A stretch of DNA of 64,000 nucleotides, from positions 26,569,847-26,633,846 of the forward strand of contig OZ024798.1 in assembly GCA_964017045.1 (NCBI GenBank), given 5' to 3'. Below are positions 40,202 to 51,400 of this stretch, in pieces (position 1 is the stretch's first letter; each line of letters begins with the position of its first letter). The translations under genes were made by a program, and so were the position numbers. This DNA is from Omphiscola glabra (Eukaryota; Mollusca; Gastropoda; Lymnaeidae). The notes below the pieces were generated by a model. The model saw only the letters and a program-made list of their open reading frames with translations, was not told where the DNA came from and searched no databases.

Positions 40202-41500
40202 CAGGGCCGGATTAACCTCTAGGCAAACAAGGCACGTGCCTTGGGCACCAAGCGTTTGGGGGCACCACAAGTCCTCAAGAATTTTTTTTTTGGAACAAAT
40301 TTAAGTCCAGAAACAACTGAAAATTGAACAGGTGCTATGAACAGGAAGAAATACATTAGAATAAAAATTCAAATTCAAGTTTGGTACAATCTTGAATGCT
40401 TAAAATTTAAACGCATAAAAATTTTTAAAAAACTCCTGGTAAATGGTAATGAGCAAAATGCTGACTCACTCGGCTTGTAAATAAATTTTAAAAAATTTGG
40501 AAGTTTTATAAAAAAATTTAAACCATTTTTATATTTTCAATATATAATATTAAAATAATAACATTAATTAATTAATTCGACCGGGAACCCCTTAGTAATA
40601 GATACAAAATGAGCATGTGAACTTGAAAACGTGTGATGATTTGTATTCTTCACTAGCAGATCACTTGCATAAATCTAGGAATGAATTTGACAGATTTGAA
40701 GAAGCTGCAAAAATAATACCACCCGGTGTAGAATGATGTAGCAGTTCGATGTTCTTGTTTGGTCGATGTATCACTATCACAAACATCTCAGTGTTGTGAA
40801 GAACTAATAAATGCTTATCCTAAAGATCTGAACAATAATTTATATACTGAACCACAACAGTTTCATTCATATATTCGCCACTAGTTTCTTGCATCAAAAT
40901 CGGAAAACAACACGCTCAATCATGGAAAATTATACAAAGTAATAGTTAGAGATAACATCGAGTGGGCCTTTCCAAATGTTGAAATCGCCTTGCGCATATT
41001 TTTAAAATGAATGGTTACTAACTTTTCAACTGAGCGCTCTTTTTTTCAGTTAAAACGTACAAAAAATCCAAATAGATCAACAATGAAACAAGAAAGGCTC
41101 GATTCCTTATCTCTGCTTATGATCGAGGCAGATGTGTTGCGCAAAATTAACTTTGACGATATACTAAAAAACTTCGATAGATGTTAATCTAGGGAAAAAA
41201 TCTTTAAAATGTAAATGACAAAATCTTTTTGATTTTTCATCTAATAAAAAATAAAATATTTTTGTCTATTATTATTTCAAAATTTATTAACTATTAATTT
41301 TAATACAGAAATACTTTATTGTAGGTTTTATATAAGTGATAGTAATACAAACTACAAACATATTTGTTAACAACTGTTTTCTTTGAATAATATTGAACAT
41401 ACCAGCGGTCACGGTCAGTGAAAGATCAGGGGCCCTGGGCAGAAGGGGGCACCCATGTGGGTTTGTGCCTTGGGCACTAAAATGGCTTAATCCGGCCCTG
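40202..41500. mobile_element. hAT transposon, 1.3 kb, defective
   Basis: Starts CAGGGCCGGATTAA and ends with its reverse complement, ttaatccggccctg. It is flanked by a perfect 8-bp target duplication AGCGTATC (40194-40201 and 41501-41508). The inner ends also pair (gtgccttgggc). It holds a broken transposase. It sits in a half-copy of the cacagcgtatc sequence after the 18-bp array. Confidence 0.9.
40630..41187 (+). pseudogene. hAT transposase C-terminal relic
   Basis: Frames carrying LYSSLADHLHKSRNEFDRFE, FPNVEIALRIFL, NFSTERSFFQLKRTKNPNRS and QERLDSLSLLMIEADVLRKI fit the C-terminal dimerisation region of hAT transposases (ERSFS-LK-K-RSTM-QERL). An in-frame TGA at 41008-41010 splits the most conserved part, and further stops and shifts lie upstream. 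The terminal stop is TAA at 41185-41187. It cannot make an active enzyme. Much of the N-terminal part, including any zinc finger, is missing. Confidence 0.8.
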
Positions 41501-41509
41501 AGCGTATCC

Positions 41510-42396
41510 CTAGCAAATGGATAACTAGGTAATAATATGCTTGAGTCAAAGTTTGATATATCTTATATAAAGGCCTGTAGAAAAAACCTCAGCACTATTA
41601 CAGGTCACTAATTGTGATTTAGAATCCGTCACAAAATATTTACAAGCAAATATTTCTAACAATACGTTAAAAGGTGGTTGGTTTCCAAAAAAAAAAACAA
41701 TTAGGAATGTTAATACATAATCTATTTACATGTCTATGTCTTACTATGTTGATCTTGTAAATAAAAAAAACCCACTTCATAATATAAAGTTGTTTTTCAG
41801 ATCTTGATGCCAAATGAGATGTGAAAGACGATTGTGCAATTAAGATGTTTGTTTTTCCTGATATTTCCCTTGAGTCTCAATTACATTTGTCATTAATAAC
41901 ATGTCATAAAAACACACTTTTCTTTCTACATGTTGCATTTCATCAAGGAAAAATTGTGATTTTTACAGATTTTAAACTGTTTTTTAATTTTAAAAAATAA
42001 ACGTTGGAAGGATAATTTGATCACACGACGCGTGAGGCACCTTGAACATGTCACAGTCCATTCGGCCCACGACGATAGTTTCTTAACGACCCTCGTCTAC
42101 CGGATGTTTGCCGAGCCCTTGACTGAGAGGAAGTGAAGTTGTGATTTTTGTAGAGTTGTCATTGGTGTTTTAAGGTTTGGCCTACATTTTCAAACCTGGC
42201 ATTAAATATGAAAACATTATATTGGAGAAATTAAGTTTTAAAATGCTTACCTTTCCAAGAATTTACTCTGCTTAAAAGCCTTTTTTCCAATATGTTGTGG
42301 TAAGGTTCACTTTGCGTCTAAAAGAAATGTGGTCGTGACTTGAAAACGCATGAGAACCCGTGACCTGGAGCTACTGAGCTTAGTCATTCAGCGACA
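41510..42396. other. Intergenic AT-rich DNA
   Basis: Nothing recognised as a gene, RNA or complete element. Confidence 0.45.
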
Positions 42397-42400
42397 TTAA

Positions 42401-43538
42401 CCCTCTTAGGACGGAGCCTTTTCATGGTGTATGAGCCAAAAAGACGGAGCACTTTTTACGAGCTCGGCACCCGCATTGCAAAAAAATTTCTACAAAATAA
42501 ATATTTGAACATATCATTGGAAAGATCTGGCTTTAAGCTTTCCAATGACACCAAGATAATCTTTCTATCATTTATAGGAGAAAAGTTATGAATTTTTTAG
42601 TGATTTATTTGTCCCCACTATTCAGCTTTGTATTTAATTATTAAAACTGTGATCGCATTTTTACTCTGTTGGTACTATTTTGCTTGTATCTTTTTGGCTT
42701 TTAAAGTTAGAGCTATCAAATTTGCAGGAGACATTTACAATACAATGTTTAACAAAATGTAACACATGGATTGAGAATTAACTTATTATATTTTATTAAA
42801 TTATATGACTTTATGAACATATGACGTGGATAATGAAAATTGGCGAAAAATTTATTTTTTAAAAAAATGACATAATTAATAAACCAATAAAGCTATTGCT
42901 GTAAAATTTTCAATATAAACAGATAATGTCCATCTAAAAGTAAAGCACTTTTAAAATAAATGAGATACAGATCAGAAAAATTTATTCAATTTTAGAAGAA
43001 ATATTTCATGAAAAGCAACCACGGCCGAGACATTTTTACATTTAAATACATAACTTTTAAACTAATAAAGCTACTGCAATCAAATTTTCAGTCTTAATAG
43101 TTTGTGACAATCCAAATGTAACAGAATATTCAAATATAGCGTAAGTCTTATGTTCTTGGGAAACAAGGCCCTCAATTTGAAAGTTGTCATTAATTTCCTG
43201 GTTGTTTTCATAATTTTCAGTGTCAAATTCACTGCTAGAATATCAAAATCACTAAGCATAATTTGATCAGAGTCACTGTCAGACATGTTCGAATTTCACG
43301 ATATAACTATACACACACACACAAATTCCTGCAAACAAATAAATTTAGTTCAACATCAACGAACACCGCCATTACAATGCCGGGATGTGCAGGAATACGT
43401 AAGAATAAATTTGATTCGCTGGTACAATGCCAAGCTAGCCAATCATGAGACTCGATTTATCGGGTAGATGGTTCGGACTTTTGTCTTTCTCGCTATTCCA
43501 CCTTGGGCCGATATATCGGCCTTTACGTCCCAAGAGGG
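42401..43538. mobile_element. piggyBac-like element, 1138 bp, non-autonomous
   Basis: Terminal inverted repeats CCCTCTTAGGACG and (reverse complement) CCCTCTTGGGACG match at 12 of 13 bases and are flanked by TTAA at 42397-42400 and 43539-43542, the target site of piggyBac transposons. A short acidic frame at the right end on the minus strand may be a transposase start. Confidence 0.8.
43080..43286 (-). pseudogene. Possible piggyBac transposase N-terminal remnant
   Basis: Begins MSDSDSDQIMLSDFDIL. A second frame then continues acidic (SSEFDTENYENNQEINDNFQ), as if one base had been lost or gained. Acidic N-termini are usual in piggyBac transposases and the reading direction fits the element. 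No DDD catalytic region is present. Weakly supported. Confidence 0.4.
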
Positions 43539-44634
43539 TTAACCAGATTTTACATTGTCTTAGTTTATAGCAACAAATTGTGACAATCTGTCACTTGCTG
43601 GAATTTAAATAAATAAAATTGTACTCTAAAAGTGTGTGAACCCGGGATGGCAAACTTCCCCGGGAAATTTTTGTTTCCAAATAATCGTGCGGAATCCCGG
43701 GAGAGAAATCCTAGTAGGGGCCGTGCACAATTATAACACAGAGCTATAACATACTTACCCACCCCCTACCACTTATAACGTTATATAACTTTCCATTGAC
43801 CACCCCCTTAATAATATATAAAATTTCAAGCCCCCCCCCCCCCACACACACCCACACACACAAACAACACGATGAACCCACACAAAATCCAAACACTAAT
43901 TCGAAATATGCACATTTCAAGCGAGAAGCCAAAAAAATGTGGGGCTCTCCTACCCCCAATCACCAACTGTAAATCCGCCACTGCCAAAAAGGGCTACTTG
44001 ATCACGGGATTTCTTTCTGCATGCATCGAATATAAACAATGAATGATGGTCCCTTTCATTCTTTCCTAGCCTATCCACTGTTGTTCCGAAACACGATGGT
44101 GTCGCATGTGCCAACCTATAAACATTTTAATTTTCAAAATACATCCAATCTTATTCCTCATAAAATCCAAACTTACATGCGGTCAAAGATTTCGGAATTA
44201 CTATTTTCACCGATAACCATTTTTTTAATGTCACGCCCAACTTTTGTGACGTCAGTGAGTTTTGTTTGGTTTTTTTTTTTTTTTTGGTTTTTTTTTTTAA
44301 AAATCAATTCACTTTAAAGTGAGATGAACACCAGATAAGTGGTCCTCACTCCGTGGTTCGGTTGGGGGCATGGATCATGTGTGTCTTATAAAAGGTTTTT
44401 AAACATAATTTATTTTCTACCTCGAAAAAAAAAATGTGACAAGCTCCTTCCACGAGAATGTTCTGATGAAGAAATCTGCGGTGACGGCTCAGTCGTTGTT
44501 GTTTGGCAGTTGCGACAACTCGGTTGTGTGTGTGTGATTGGGGGGGGGGGGGGGGGGGAGGGTGCGGATTTGAAAGGGTTTATAGTTTATATGATTGCTG
44601 ACTAGGACTATATTGTTTTATACGTTCTGCTGGC

Positions 44635-44890
44635 TATTTCACACTATTAGTGCCCAGCGTGATTTGATTGTTTAGGGCTCAGGTTAGGTTAAGAGATATA
44701 TTTTTTAGAGGTTTAGGGATAGATTCAGGGTTCAGGTTAGGTTTAGGGATACATTTGGATTCAGGTTAGGTTTAGGGATACATTTAGGAAATTTTTTCAT
44801 TATTAATTAACGTTTTATTCTCAATTTTACGGGCCGCGACAAGCAAGATGGCGGCCGTGTGAGACATCGCGGCACTAATAGTGTGAAAAT
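44635..44890. mobile_element. Inverted-repeat element upstream of the SOD gene
   Basis: TTTCACACTATTAGTGCC at the left end recurs as the reverse complement ggcactaatagtgtgaaa at the right. About 215 bp lies between, with repeated ggttaggtttagggatacat. It ends some 460 bp before the SOD start codon. Confidence 0.65.
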
Positions 44891-45349
44891 GCCGGTCTGC
44901 TTTTTTCCACATATTATTAACACACCATGTGGAGCTTAGCTGAAAATAGACATCTGCGAAGTTGAGATCTAGACAACTGGGTAAATGTAACGGTGGTTTT
45001 GAATTTCGCTGCGTGCTATTGGCATGTGGCCATTATAATTAATCATTAGGTGACAGATGTGCCCGTGACTAGCACCGACGACCAATTACAGCCATAGAAA
45101 TGAGGAGCAGGGCATCAGTTCTCTGTTTGAGAGCCGTTACCCGCGTGATTGGGAAAGGGTTGGTTTTTATGACAGTTATTTAAATTGTGAGTGACCAAGC
45201 ACCTATCCCGTGCGAAGTTTTGTTAACAGCACAGTAGCTTCAGTCGGGTTACTGTACCAGTCAATGGTAAGGGCAACTGGCTCAGCACATAGCATCGCCT
45301 GCCACATCTGTGCTCTCAGCGACTCGACCTCGGGGAATACCAACACATA
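44891..45349 (+). promoter_or_regulatory. Presumed SOD promoter and 5' untranslated region
   Basis: Single-copy sequence between the inverted-repeat element and the SOD start. No clear TATA box or named operator is visible. Placement as the promoter is by position only. Confidence 0.35.
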
Positions 45350-45407
45350 ATGAATTCGCTAGCGCTGCTCGGACTGTGTTTAATTTTTTGTCAGAACACC
45401 AGCTTTG
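45350..45407 (+). CDS. SOD: SOD exon 1: signal peptide
   Basis: ATG at 45350 opens [19 protein letters not shown], a hydrophobic secretion signal, and the exon ends in phase 1 before gtaagt. It is the only ATG that gives a signal peptide in frame with the rest. Confidence 0.88.
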
Positions 45408-48400
45408 GTAAGTAATTAGCTGAACAAGGTTATTTTTGTTGTGTTTTTTTTCCTTTGGGTTGCCTCGGCTTCTGCACGGCCCTGGTCCAGGGCTTCCCAA
45501 ACTATGTTACTCGTGACCTCCAGTGAGTGCGAGGAAAAGGGCTGAAAAGAATTAGAGGAACCTTTTTTTTTTTTTTTTTGGTGTTATGAATGATTCTTCA
45601 TGGCCAGTTTCGTTTATGTAATAACTCAGAAGTGGCTTTTCTAAGCTTTAGAGTTCCTACAGTGAGTAAAAACTTCAGAAGTTTTCCAATTTTAAATTAC
45701 ATTGTTGTTTTTGTATTAGGAGGTGCGAGCATGGCCGCGCGATGGGGTGGTGAAACGGGGCTGAAGGGGGCATCCGCCACGAGGGTTATATTCAGTGGAC
45801 TCCAAAATGTTCATTGTTCATGCGATACATTTTTTTGTTTGTTTGTTTTTTGTTTTTTTTTTTTAGAAGAGGGTGCCGAACTGTAGGCTTTCTCCGTAGT
45901 TTTCACTTGAACCAGCGCCAGATGCGAGAATAGAAATAGTCTGTCGAGGGTGAGAGACTTATGAACCAGCGCCAGATGCGAGAATAGAAATAGTCTGTCG
46001 AGGGTGAGAGACTTATGAAACAGCGCCAGATGCGAGAATAGAATAGACTCTCCATGTTGTACAAGATCAATAATGGGCTGGTCCACTGCTCCAGTATCAA
46101 ACAGAAACTCGTCCATCTCCCCCCTAGACAGCGAAGAGGTCACGACAAACAGTTTCGACTTTTAAAAACAAGAACTCAGTACAGGAGCTCATCATTCCTT
46201 CCAAAGACAAGAAAGGAATGGAACAATCTTCCAAAAACAACAGTTGCGGCGACTACACCTCACACATTTGCGGCTCTTGCCTCCTGCCTTGCAACCAGTG
46301 AATTATCCCCTTAAAAAACCACGCACATTAACATCGCGAACCCCTCTGAACCATAGGAGCCATAATAATCAATTCATTGATCGTGGGCCCTGAAAGCATA
46401 GAAGAAGAAGAAGAAGAAGAAATAGTCTGTCGAGGGTGAGAGACTTGATGAAACACTTCAAAGGGAGCGCAGAGGATAGAACATTTCGAGCAACCCTGCT
46501 CAAGTCACTAGATGCTCCAGACAAAATAAATGTGTCAATAGCCCCATTATGTGTTTTTTAAACTGGAGTGCTGCCGTCAAGAATATGGATTTTCTTCTTT
46601 TTTTTTCAATCCCTATTTACGTTCAAATCTAGACAGTGGGCGGACAGCGTACAAAGTTAAATTGTATGGTTTGCTCATATCTATAGATTAACATGTATTT
46701 GACAAAGGGGGGTGGGCATTTTCTAAGTCAGGGTTAGGTGTACATGAAAGATGTTTACAGGAAGAATGGAAGATCCCTACCATGGGTGACATATACTGCG
46801 TGAACTACCCAGAACGGTAACATGATCAAGTGATGATTAGGTCTGAGGATGGGGTCTGAGGATGAGGTCTGAGGATGGGGTCGGAGGATTAGGTCTGAGG
46901 ATGAGGTCTCAGGATAAGGTCTGAGGATGGGGTCTGAGGATGAGGTCTGAGGATGAGGTCTCAGGATAAGGTTTGAGGATGAGGTCTGAGGATAAGGCTT
47001 GAGGATGGGGTCTGAGGATGAGGTCTCAGGATAAGGTTTGAAGATGGGGTCTGAGGATAAGGTCTCAGGATAAAGTCTCAGGATAAGGTCAGAGGATTGG
47101 GTCGGATGATAAGGCTTGAGGATGGGGTCTGAGGATGAGGTCTCAGGATAAGGTTTGAAGATGGGGTCTGAGGATAAGGTCTCAGGATAAAGTCTCAGGA
47201 TAAGGTCTCAGGATGAGGTCTGAGGATAAAGTCTGCTTTTTTATGTCATTTCTCATCTGGGGGAAAATCCTTAAAACAATTCCAATGTAACACTGACCTT
47301 TTCACCTGCCATCAAACACTGACATTGTCACCTGCCATCAAACACTATCATTGTCACCTGCCATCAAACAGTGTCAATGTCATCTTCCATCTGTGTCATT
47401 GTCACCTGCCATCAGTGTCATTGCCACCTGCCATCAAACTTCCTCTTCTATGTTTTGAGGGCCCACGATCAATGAATTGATCATTATGGCTTTAAACACT
47501 GTCATTGTCACCAGCCATCAAACAGTGTCATTGTCACCTGCCATAAAGCACTGTCATTGTCACCTGAGATAAAACACTGTCATTGTCACCTGCCATCAAA
47601 CAGTGTCATTGTCCCACTCCATAAAAAAAACACATCAAACCTTTATTGGTTCATTCCCAAGCCTTGAGACAGGCCGTGTGTGTCGTCCAGCCTGATCCAG
47701 GGTCCAAACAGAAAGTTACAGGGACTGTCACGTTTACACAGGTCAGTGGTCCTCACATCAAACAACGTATCCCCTACACAACTTCCTATTGCTCCATGCT
47801 TCCTCTCAACTTCAAAGCACTTGTACAAAGCGTTCTCATGTACCACAAATGTACAACTTGCCTGTCTGTACAACCAACCCATTTGCACAATCCACTTATC
47901 TGTACTGACTCATCCACCTGACTGACCCCTCACCTGTACTGACCCTTATACCTGTTCAACCACCCTACCTGTACTTATCTCTATACCTGTACAACCCACC
48001 CACCTGTACAACCCACCCACCTGTACAACCCACCAACCTGTATAACCAACCCACCTGTACAACCCACCAACCTGTACAGCCCACCAAACTGTACAACCCG
48101 CACCTTGTATCGACCCTCACCTGCACTGACCCTTATATGTACCGATTCTCTCCACTTGTTTATCCAACCCGCCTGTACTGACCTTCATCTGTACTACCTC
48201 TCCACCCGTACTACCTCTCCACCCGTACTACCTCTCCACCCATACTGACACCGACACCTGTACTGACACCTGTACTGACAAATGTACTGACACATGTACT
48301 GACACATGTACTGACACATGTACTGACACATGTACTGACACATGCACTGACACATGCACTGACACATGTACTGACACCTGTACTGACACCTGTACTGACC

Positions 48401-51400
48401 CCTGCACCCGTACAGGCACCTGCACCCGTACTGGCACATGTACTGACACCTGCACCAGTACTGGCACATGTACTTGCACCTGCACATGTTCTGGCACCTG
48501 TACTGACACCTGCGCCATTACTGACACTTGCACCTGTACTGACACTTGCGCCTGTACTGACACTTGCGCCTGTACTGACACCTGCGCCTGTACTGACACC
48601 TACAACCGTACTGACACCTACAACCGTACTTTCCCCTTCCACCAGTACATACCGACTATCTGTACACCCCATCTCCATAAATACATAAGAATGTCTGCCT
48701 CTCCAGTGTATTCCCCAATGCAAACATTACTATTTACTAAGTACTAATTTGTGCACTGACCCCGTTCCCCGTTGATGTACTTTATTTTAATGGGGTTGCA
48801 AAGAACCTTTCCACAGGTATTACTCTTCAAAGTCAACATTTTTTTAAACAGCCCCGGTAGCTGCGTTGTAGTTTTTATGAAACTATGGTCTAGTGTTATA
48901 GTTTTTATGGAACTGTGGTCTAGTGTTGTAGTAGTGTTATGGCCATTTGTGGAGCTATGGGCTGGTGTTATAGTTTTCATACAACAACGGGCTAGTGTTG
49001 TAGTTTTTGTGATACTGTGGGCTTGTAGTATAGTTATTTTAAAGATGTGGGCAAATGTTGTAGTAGTGTTGGCAGTGGCATAGGAAGGTGAGTGGGGGTG
49101 AGCTCTGCCCAAGACGCCACTTTTGTATGGAGGGGTGGCATTTTCGGCTCGCTGCAGATTTTGTCTGTGGAAGAAATATGGGGGGGGGGGGACAAAAATC
49201 TTGTCCTGCCCCAGGCAGGACTAACCCTAGTTACGCCACTGAGAGCTGACAGTTTGCAGCTTACCTAATAATGATTAAGATAGCATATATTTTGTAAGTA
49301 GTAGTGTATATGAAGTATGTGATATGTATGTAATATTAATGATTATGGATCTAGTATGTAGTCAGATTAAGACGAAATTTGTATGGATTATTAGATGCTT
49401 TTCGGGCGTTTAGAAAATTGTGTACGGGTTTCAAGAAAAGTGTCTGGATGCTTAGATACATTTCCGGCTATTTGTTCTCCCTGGCAGCTGAACTACCACA
49501 GCCCTATGAAGATTGTGGTCAAGCTTCAAGGGTTTCAAGCGTTTAACGGCTCAACGCCCACCTCCCAGTTACTCCATGGTTTCCACGTGCACCAGTTTGG
49601 AGATCTGACTGCGGGGTGTGCCTCTACTGGGGGGCATTTCAACCCCTGTGGCGTGAATCACGGGGCGAAAGAGAACAGCGTCAAGGACAGGTGAATCTAT
49701 GTTACCTTATGGTCAGCTACAGATTATTTAGTTACCTTTAAATGTCAGTAAAATGTGAACCTATGTTACCTTTATATTGGCAGGCACAGATGATATTATG
49801 TTACCTACAAACAGGGACGTTATTTGGGTAGGGCAAGGTGGGGTATTGCCCTCACCACCCTGAATTTGCAGGTTTTATTTCAATTGCTATATACTGTGGC
49901 GTATCCAGACAACTTTACAAGCCGACCAAGTTTTGGTTCCCCCCCCCCCCAACCCCCGCGCCTGAAAAAACCTGAAATGGCGCCACTGCCTATGAACTTC
50001 TGGTATATGTGAACTTAAGGTGTATTCTAATGTCAGCTATAAATGTCAATGGAATAGCAAGAAATTTTAACATCTGGGGCGTTCTTGGACTTAGCAGCCC
50101 CCTCCCCCCACATACTTACGAACACCACAAAACATAAGAATACATAACAAACGTAAGAATACAGATCAAACATAAGAATACATAACAAGCATAAGTAATA
50201 TGAAGTGAACGAGAAATACTGCCACTCAGCCCTAATTTCCTTCGCTACTATCAATTTAAACACTTTGCTATAAGGTAGAGCAGTGCTTCTCAAACTTTTT
50301 AGTATGGCGGACCGGCAGGAATTTTTCCATTGCACCAGGGACCGGTGCACTATTTTTCTTGTACTGACGTGGTAGCGAAATGAGTCTTCTTGAAAACTTC
50401 TGCGGACCGGCGGATGATGGCCCACGGACCGGCACCGGTCCGCGGACCACCACTTTGAGTAGCACTGATGTAGAGGACAAAGTAAAACCAATATCTAGCT
50501 GCATTATTTACATTACTTGATAGATGGTCCTGTGGTTGTAGGCCATCCATAAATGACGTAACGTGATTTAATTATTTTTTTTAAAGTGTATGTGTAGAGG
50601 GGGCACGAATGTGTTCCGAGGGTGTCAATATTTTAAACTATTTTGTGACGATTGTGGGGTAGGGAGGATCGGACAAATAAGCATGACGTAATTTATGGAT
50701 GGCCCCTTCAGTTATCTTATTTCTAAATTATAATCGCACAAATAATATTTCAGGTAGGAGTTCAGACTCAAGGGGAACAATCAGATTATTGAATGGTTAT
50801 ACTATAGCGTATGTCAGTGGTTCCCAACAGGTTCTTCTCGGAGCCCCTTAGAAGCTCAGGGGCTCCGCGGCGGCTCTATAGAAGACTCTAAGGTTCTAAG
50901 CACTATTTAACATTCGATAGACTAAGGGGCTCCCCTATAGAAAATAAGTTTTAAAAAGGGCTCCATGGGTCAAAAAATTTGGGAGCCACTGACGTAGACT
51001 GATCAGCTGACACAATATTTTCTGTCATTTCAACAGGCACATCGGTGACTTGGGCAACATTCAGCAGGAACTTAATGGTACGATTCCTGAGCTTGTCATC
51101 ACAGACCATTTCGTGACCTTGTATGGGGACTGGTCAGTCCTTGGCAGGGCAATCGTGGTAAGGAAATTCGGGGGAGGGGATAGGGGGGGGGGGCTTTAGG
51201 TATTTAGTTTATGCGATGGTTGTGTCATTGTCCCAATTTCAAATGGGGTCCCATTGTCGAAATTGTCTAACGATGACACAGTGGGATCACGATGTGACAA
51301 TTGGCTCACGATATGAAAATGGGCTCAGATTGGAAAGTGAAGGTGACACTGTGTTAAGTTGAACTGTGTTGTTACAGTAACTGTGACTATATGAAGGGAC

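Noticed and set aside
39756..40304. Long open frames over the 18-bp array
   Set aside because: The unit is a multiple of three and has no stop. There is no start context, domain or splice support, and the hAT end is included at its 3' side.
44690..44790. An interstitial telomere
   Set aside because: ttaggg-like motifs are irregular and embedded in a longer unit (ggttaggtttagggatacat) inside an inverted-repeat element.
48211..48723. A 170-codon serine/threonine/valine-rich minus-strand frame
   Set aside because: It is a reading of the 12-bp array in SOD intron 2. All three frames are open for the same reason.
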